Translations under genes and position numbers: made by a program
NCBI GenBank assembly: GCA_023436025.1
Contig: JAEZKX010000188.1
Coordinates: forward strand, 1 to 10,433
Source of the DNA: Pseudomonadota bacterium
GTDB taxonomy: Bacteria; Pseudomonadota; Gammaproteobacteria; Burkholderiales; Burkholderiaceae_C
Reading direction: 5' to 3'
Length of the DNA: 10,433 bases
Part shown: one piece after another, positions 6,151-10,433 of the stretch
Layout: every line of letters starts with the position of its first letter
How positions within the stretch are numbered: position 1 is the first letter of the stretch
Notes under the pieces: generated by a model
Seen by the model: the letters and a program-made list of their open reading frames with translations, nothing else
Database searches by the model: none
What the model was told of the DNA's origin: nothing

Positions 6151-7233
6151 CTATTCGCCTAGGGGGTAGGTGCCCAGCACCTTGTAGAACGCACACAGGG
6201 ACTGCAGGTCCTTCAGCGCCGCCGCCATCTGCGGCTGCGAGGGGTGGCCCTGCAGATCGATGTAGAAATAGTATTCCCACTGGCCCGAGCGCGCCGGGCG
6301 CGACTCGAAGCGGGTCATGGACACGCCGTGCTGCTTGAGCGGCACCAGGATGTCGTGGACCGCGCCGGGCCGGTTGGGCACCGACACGATCAGGCTCACG
6401 CAGTCGCGGCCGGAGGCCTCGGGCGCGGCCAGCGTCTGCGGCAGGCACACCACCGCGAAGCGGGTGCGGTTGTAGGCGTCGTCCTGGATGGCGTGCGCCG
6501 CCAGGTGCAGGCCGAATTCGGCGCCGGCGCGCTCGCTGGCGATGCCGGCCCAGGCGGGGTTGCCGGCAGCCAGCCGCGCGCCTTCGGCATTGCTGGACAC
6601 CGCGCGCCGCTCGGCATCGGGCAGGTGGTTGTTGAGCCAGCCCTGGCACTGCGCCAGCGCCTGCGGGTGCGCCAGCACCACCTCGATGCCCTCCAGCGAG
6701 GGCGTCTTGCGCAGCAGGTTGTGGCGCACCAGCAGGCTGGTCTCGCCGACGATGTGCAGCGGCGAGGTCAGGAACAGGTCGAGCGAGCGGGCGACCACGC
6801 CTTCGGTGGAGTTCTCCACCGGCACCACGCCGTACTGCGCCGACCCCGAGGCCGTGGCACGGAACACCTCGTCGATGCTGACGCAGGGCACGTGCTCGAT
6901 GCTGGAGCCGAAGAACTGCAGCGCCGCCTGCTCGCTGAAGGTGCCGGCGGGGCCGAGGTAGGCGACGCGCTGCGGCGCCTCCAGCGCGCGGCAGGCCGAC
7001 ATGACCTCGCGCCAGATGTGGGCGATGCTCTCGCCTTTGAGCGGGCCGGGGTTGCCAGCCTGCAGGCCGTTGATCACCTGCGCTTCCCGCTCGGGGCGGA
7101 ACACGGGCGAGCCTTCGGCACGTTTGAGTTCCCCGACTTCGTTGGCCAGGGCGGCGCGCTTGTTCAGCAGCGCCAGGAGTTCGCGGTCCACCGCATCGAT
7201 GCCGGTGCGCAGTTCGGAGAGGGTCTTGGTCAT
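6151..7233 (-). CDS. pheA: Chorismate mutase / prephenate dehydratase (P-protein)
   Basis: This 360-residue bifunctional enzyme turns chorismate into prephenate and then phenylpyruvate for phenylalanine synthesis. An AroQ-type helical chorismate mutase occupies about 4-85. The dehydratase domain (about 90-268) shows YLGPAGTFSEQAAL at 92-105, GVVPVENSTEG at 135-145 and the catalytic-site motif NRTRF at 255-259. A C-terminal ACT domain (about 279-355) contains NRPGAVHDIL and ESRP (310-313), the family's phenylalanine-sensing motifs, so allosteric feedback inhibition by phenylalanine is expected. It starts only 8 bases after gyrA, without a recognisable Shine-Dalgarno sequence, and ends where tyrA begins. 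In many relatives serC lies between gyrA and pheA; it is absent here. Confidence 0.97.
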   Translation of the reverse strand: MTKTLSELRTGIDAVDRELLALLNKRAALANEVGELKRAEGSPVFRPEREAQVINGLQAGNPGPLKGESIAHIWREVMSACRALEAPQRVAYLGPAGTFSEQAALQFFGSSIEHVPCVSIDEVFRATASGSAQYGVVPVENSTEGVVARSLDLFLTSPLHIVGETSLLVRHNLLRKTPSLEGIEVVLAHPQALAQCQGWLNNHLPDAERRAVSSNAEGARLAAGNPAWAGIASERAGAEFGLHLAAHAIQDDAYNRTRFAVVCLPQTLAAPEASGRDCVSLIVSVPNRPGAVHDILVPLKQHGVSMTRFESRPARSGQWEYYFYIDLQGHPSQPQMAAALKDLQSLCAFYKVLGTYPLGE

Positions 7234-7241
7234 TCGGGAGA

Positions 7242-9884
<2,643 letters not shown>

Positions 9885-9915
9885 TCAGGCGGGCGGGCGT
9901 GGCGCGAAACCGTCG

Positions 9916-9943
9916 ATTTTACGTTCCGCAGGGCCTGTCGCGA
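9916..9943 (-). promoter_or_regulatory. Candidate gyrA promoter
   Basis: On the minus strand TAAAAT (9916-9921) matches the -10 consensus at five of six positions and lies about 30 bases before the gyrA ATG. The best -35 at a 16-base spacing is TCGCGA (9938-9943), only three of six matches. A short leader of about 25 bases would result. The -10 is convincing in this GC-rich setting; the -35 is weak. Confidence 0.4.
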
Positions 9944-9973
9944 CCTCGCAACAAAGGCTTGAGTTGCGGTTTT

Positions 9974-10017
9974 GTCCTACGGAACAGCCGATGGGCCACG
10001 CACTCATTGTGTAGGAC
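9974..10017. repeat. Inverted repeat GTCCTAC / GTAGGAC between gyrA and ompA
   Basis: GTCCTAC (9974-9980) and GTAGGAC (10011-10017) are exact 7-bp complements separated by 30 bases, in the middle of the divergent control region. The right arm sits just upstream of the candidate ompA -10. It could be a regulator-binding site or part of a dispersed repeat; the sequence alone does not decide. Confidence 0.4.
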
Positions 10018-10030
10018 CGTATGGCACAAT
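10006..10030 (+). promoter_or_regulatory. Candidate ompA promoter -10 within a dyad
   Basis: TGGCACAAT at 10022-10030 reads as an extended -10 element (TGn plus CACAAT, four of six to consensus) directed at ompA. No good -35 is found 16-18 bases upstream. The -10 hexamer is also the right half of a perfect dyad, ATTGTG-N13-CACAAT (10006-10030), suggesting a regulator could bind across it. Transcription would begin near 10037, leaving a leader of about 77 bases. GGACGTA is repeated at 10036-10042 and 10063-10069, inside that leader. Confidence 0.35.
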
Positions 10031-10076
10031 CGACCGGACGTAACTGGTGAATTGGTCACTAAGGACGTAGTTTTGA

Positions 10077-10097
10077 CGCAGCGCTGCTGCGATTTTT
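10077..10097 (+). promoter_or_regulatory. Hairpin with T-run just upstream of the ompA ribosome-binding site
   Basis: In the ompA leader CGCAGC-GCT-GCTGCG (10077-10091) forms a perfect 6-bp stem with a three-base loop. It is followed by ATTTTT (10092-10097). It ends a few bases before the Shine-Dalgarno sequence AGAGGAGA (10103-10110). The shape fits either a weak intrinsic terminator/attenuator or a 5' leader stem that stabilises the mRNA, as known for E. coli ompA. I cannot choose between them. Confidence 0.45.
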
Positions 10098-10113
10098 CCC
10101 CAAGAGGAGAACC

Positions 10114-10433
10114 ATGAAGAAACTGAACCAAGTAGCGCTGTTGTTCGCATCGACCGCGCTGCTGGCTGGTTGCGGAGTCATGACGCCGGCCGGAGCTCCC
10201 GCAGGTAGCCGCGTCACCGCTGCCAACGGCGGCAATGTGATCGACAACTGGCAGAACGGCACCGGCGAGTACGTGTGGCGTAACGGCACGAACGAGCTGT
10301 GCTGGCGCGACGCGAACTGGACGCCCGCGACGGCCGCCGTTGGCTGCGATGGCGCGCTGGTTCGTGCGGCTCCCCCGCCGCCCCCGGCCGTGGTCCCGCC
10401 CCCGCCGCCGGCCGTGGTCCCCCCGCCTCCGCC
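10114..10433 (+). CDS. ompA: OmpA-family outer-membrane lipoprotein, 3' end missing
   Basis: The frame opens at ATG 10114-10116 after a strong Shine-Dalgarno sequence (AGAGGAGA) and runs to the right edge for 106 codons with no stop. Residues 1-20 are a lipoprotein signal peptide: MKK, a hydrophobic stretch, and lipobox LLAGC with Cys20 as the predicted lipidated residue. Residue +2 is Gly, so outer-membrane sorting is expected. Residues 44-82 (DNWQNGTGEYVWRNGTNELC and on to WRDANWTPATAAVGCDGAL) are the N-terminal domain typical of Burkholderiales OmpA-like proteins. Cys63 and Cys78 could form a disulfide. A proline-rich linker starts at residue 87. The peptidoglycan-binding OmpA C-terminal domain would lie beyond the window, so its presence is inferred from the family and from the usual ompA-gyrA neighbourhood. 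Confidence 0.85.
   Translation, partial: MKKLNQVALLFASTALLAGCGVMTPAGAPAGSRVTAANGGNVIDNWQNGTGEYVWRNGTNELCWRDANWTPATAAVGCDGALVRAAPPPPPAVVPPPPPAVVPPPP
10372..10433 (+). repeat. Tandem proline-rich 8-codon repeat in ompA
   Basis: From residue 87 the protein reads PPPPPAVV twice in perfect tandem (87-94, 95-102) and enters a third copy at the window edge. The DNA copies differ only at some third positions (GCCGTGGTC is kept in each). Such linkers connect the N-terminal domain to the peptidoglycan-binding domain. The repeat number may vary through slippage. Confidence 0.85.

Noticed and set aside
3454..6162. A 902-codon open frame on the + strand antisense to tyrA and aroA-cmk
   Set aside because: It is a shadow of GC-rich coding DNA. 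Its translation is low-complexity (Gly, Ala, Val, His, Gln, Asp) with no domain pattern, while the minus strand encodes intact enzymes.
6258..6275. AT-richer patch in pheA as an internal promoter
   Set aside because: It encodes the conserved YYFYID of the ACT domain, which forces A/T-rich codons. I found no -35/-10 pair with proper spacing.
10073..10078. TTGACG in the ompA leader as a -35 element
   Set aside because: It matches five of six -35 bases, but no -10-like hexamer lies 15-19 bases downstream and it would start transcription inside or after the Shine-Dalgarno region.

Overview
The window is a GC-rich stretch of bacterial chromosome holding a conserved housekeeping cluster in the order and orientation typical of Burkholderiales. 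The gene order ompA / gyrA-pheA-tyrA-aroA-cmk-rpsA-ihfB-lapA-lapB, the OmpA N-terminal domain and the protein sequences point to the family Comamonadaceae (Ramlibacter/Variovorax-like). The genus is an inference, not something I can prove from the sequence.

Layout from right to left, the direction of transcription of all genes but one. ompA (right edge, + strand, 3' end missing) diverges from gyrA across a 229-base control region. gyrA is followed after 8 bases by pheA. pheA abuts tyrA with no gap. tyrA is 27 bases from a single open frame that fuses AroA (EPSP synthase) to Cmk (cytidylate kinase). After a 145-base leader come rpsA (ribosomal protein S1), then ihfB (IHF beta subunit), then lapA and lapB, which overlap by 11 bases. 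lapB runs off the left edge. No intergenic stretch exceeds 300 bases, and I see no tRNA, rRNA, CRISPR array, insertion sequence or phage gene.

The genes join several core functions: DNA supercoiling (gyrA), the phenylalanine/tyrosine branch and the EPSP step of the shikimate pathway (pheA, tyrA, aroA), CMP/dCMP phosphorylation (cmk), translation initiation (rpsA), DNA bending (ihfB) and control of lipopolysaccharide synthesis (lapA, lapB). Tight spacing from gyrA to cmk suggests one long transcript.

I found no new defence or mobile system. The notable signals are regulatory or architectural. They include a near-consensus sigma70-type promoter inside the cmk part, marked by a patch of AT-rich codons, and a well-formed intrinsic-terminator structure inside the first codons of lapA. 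Others are the AroA-Cmk fusion with a possible internal GTG start, the absence of serC from its usual place between gyrA and pheA, a hairpin between the Shine-Dalgarno sequence and the start codon of aroA, a dyad-rich CTAG-containing element between rpsA and ihfB, and a hairpin plus T-run just before the ompA ribosome-binding site.
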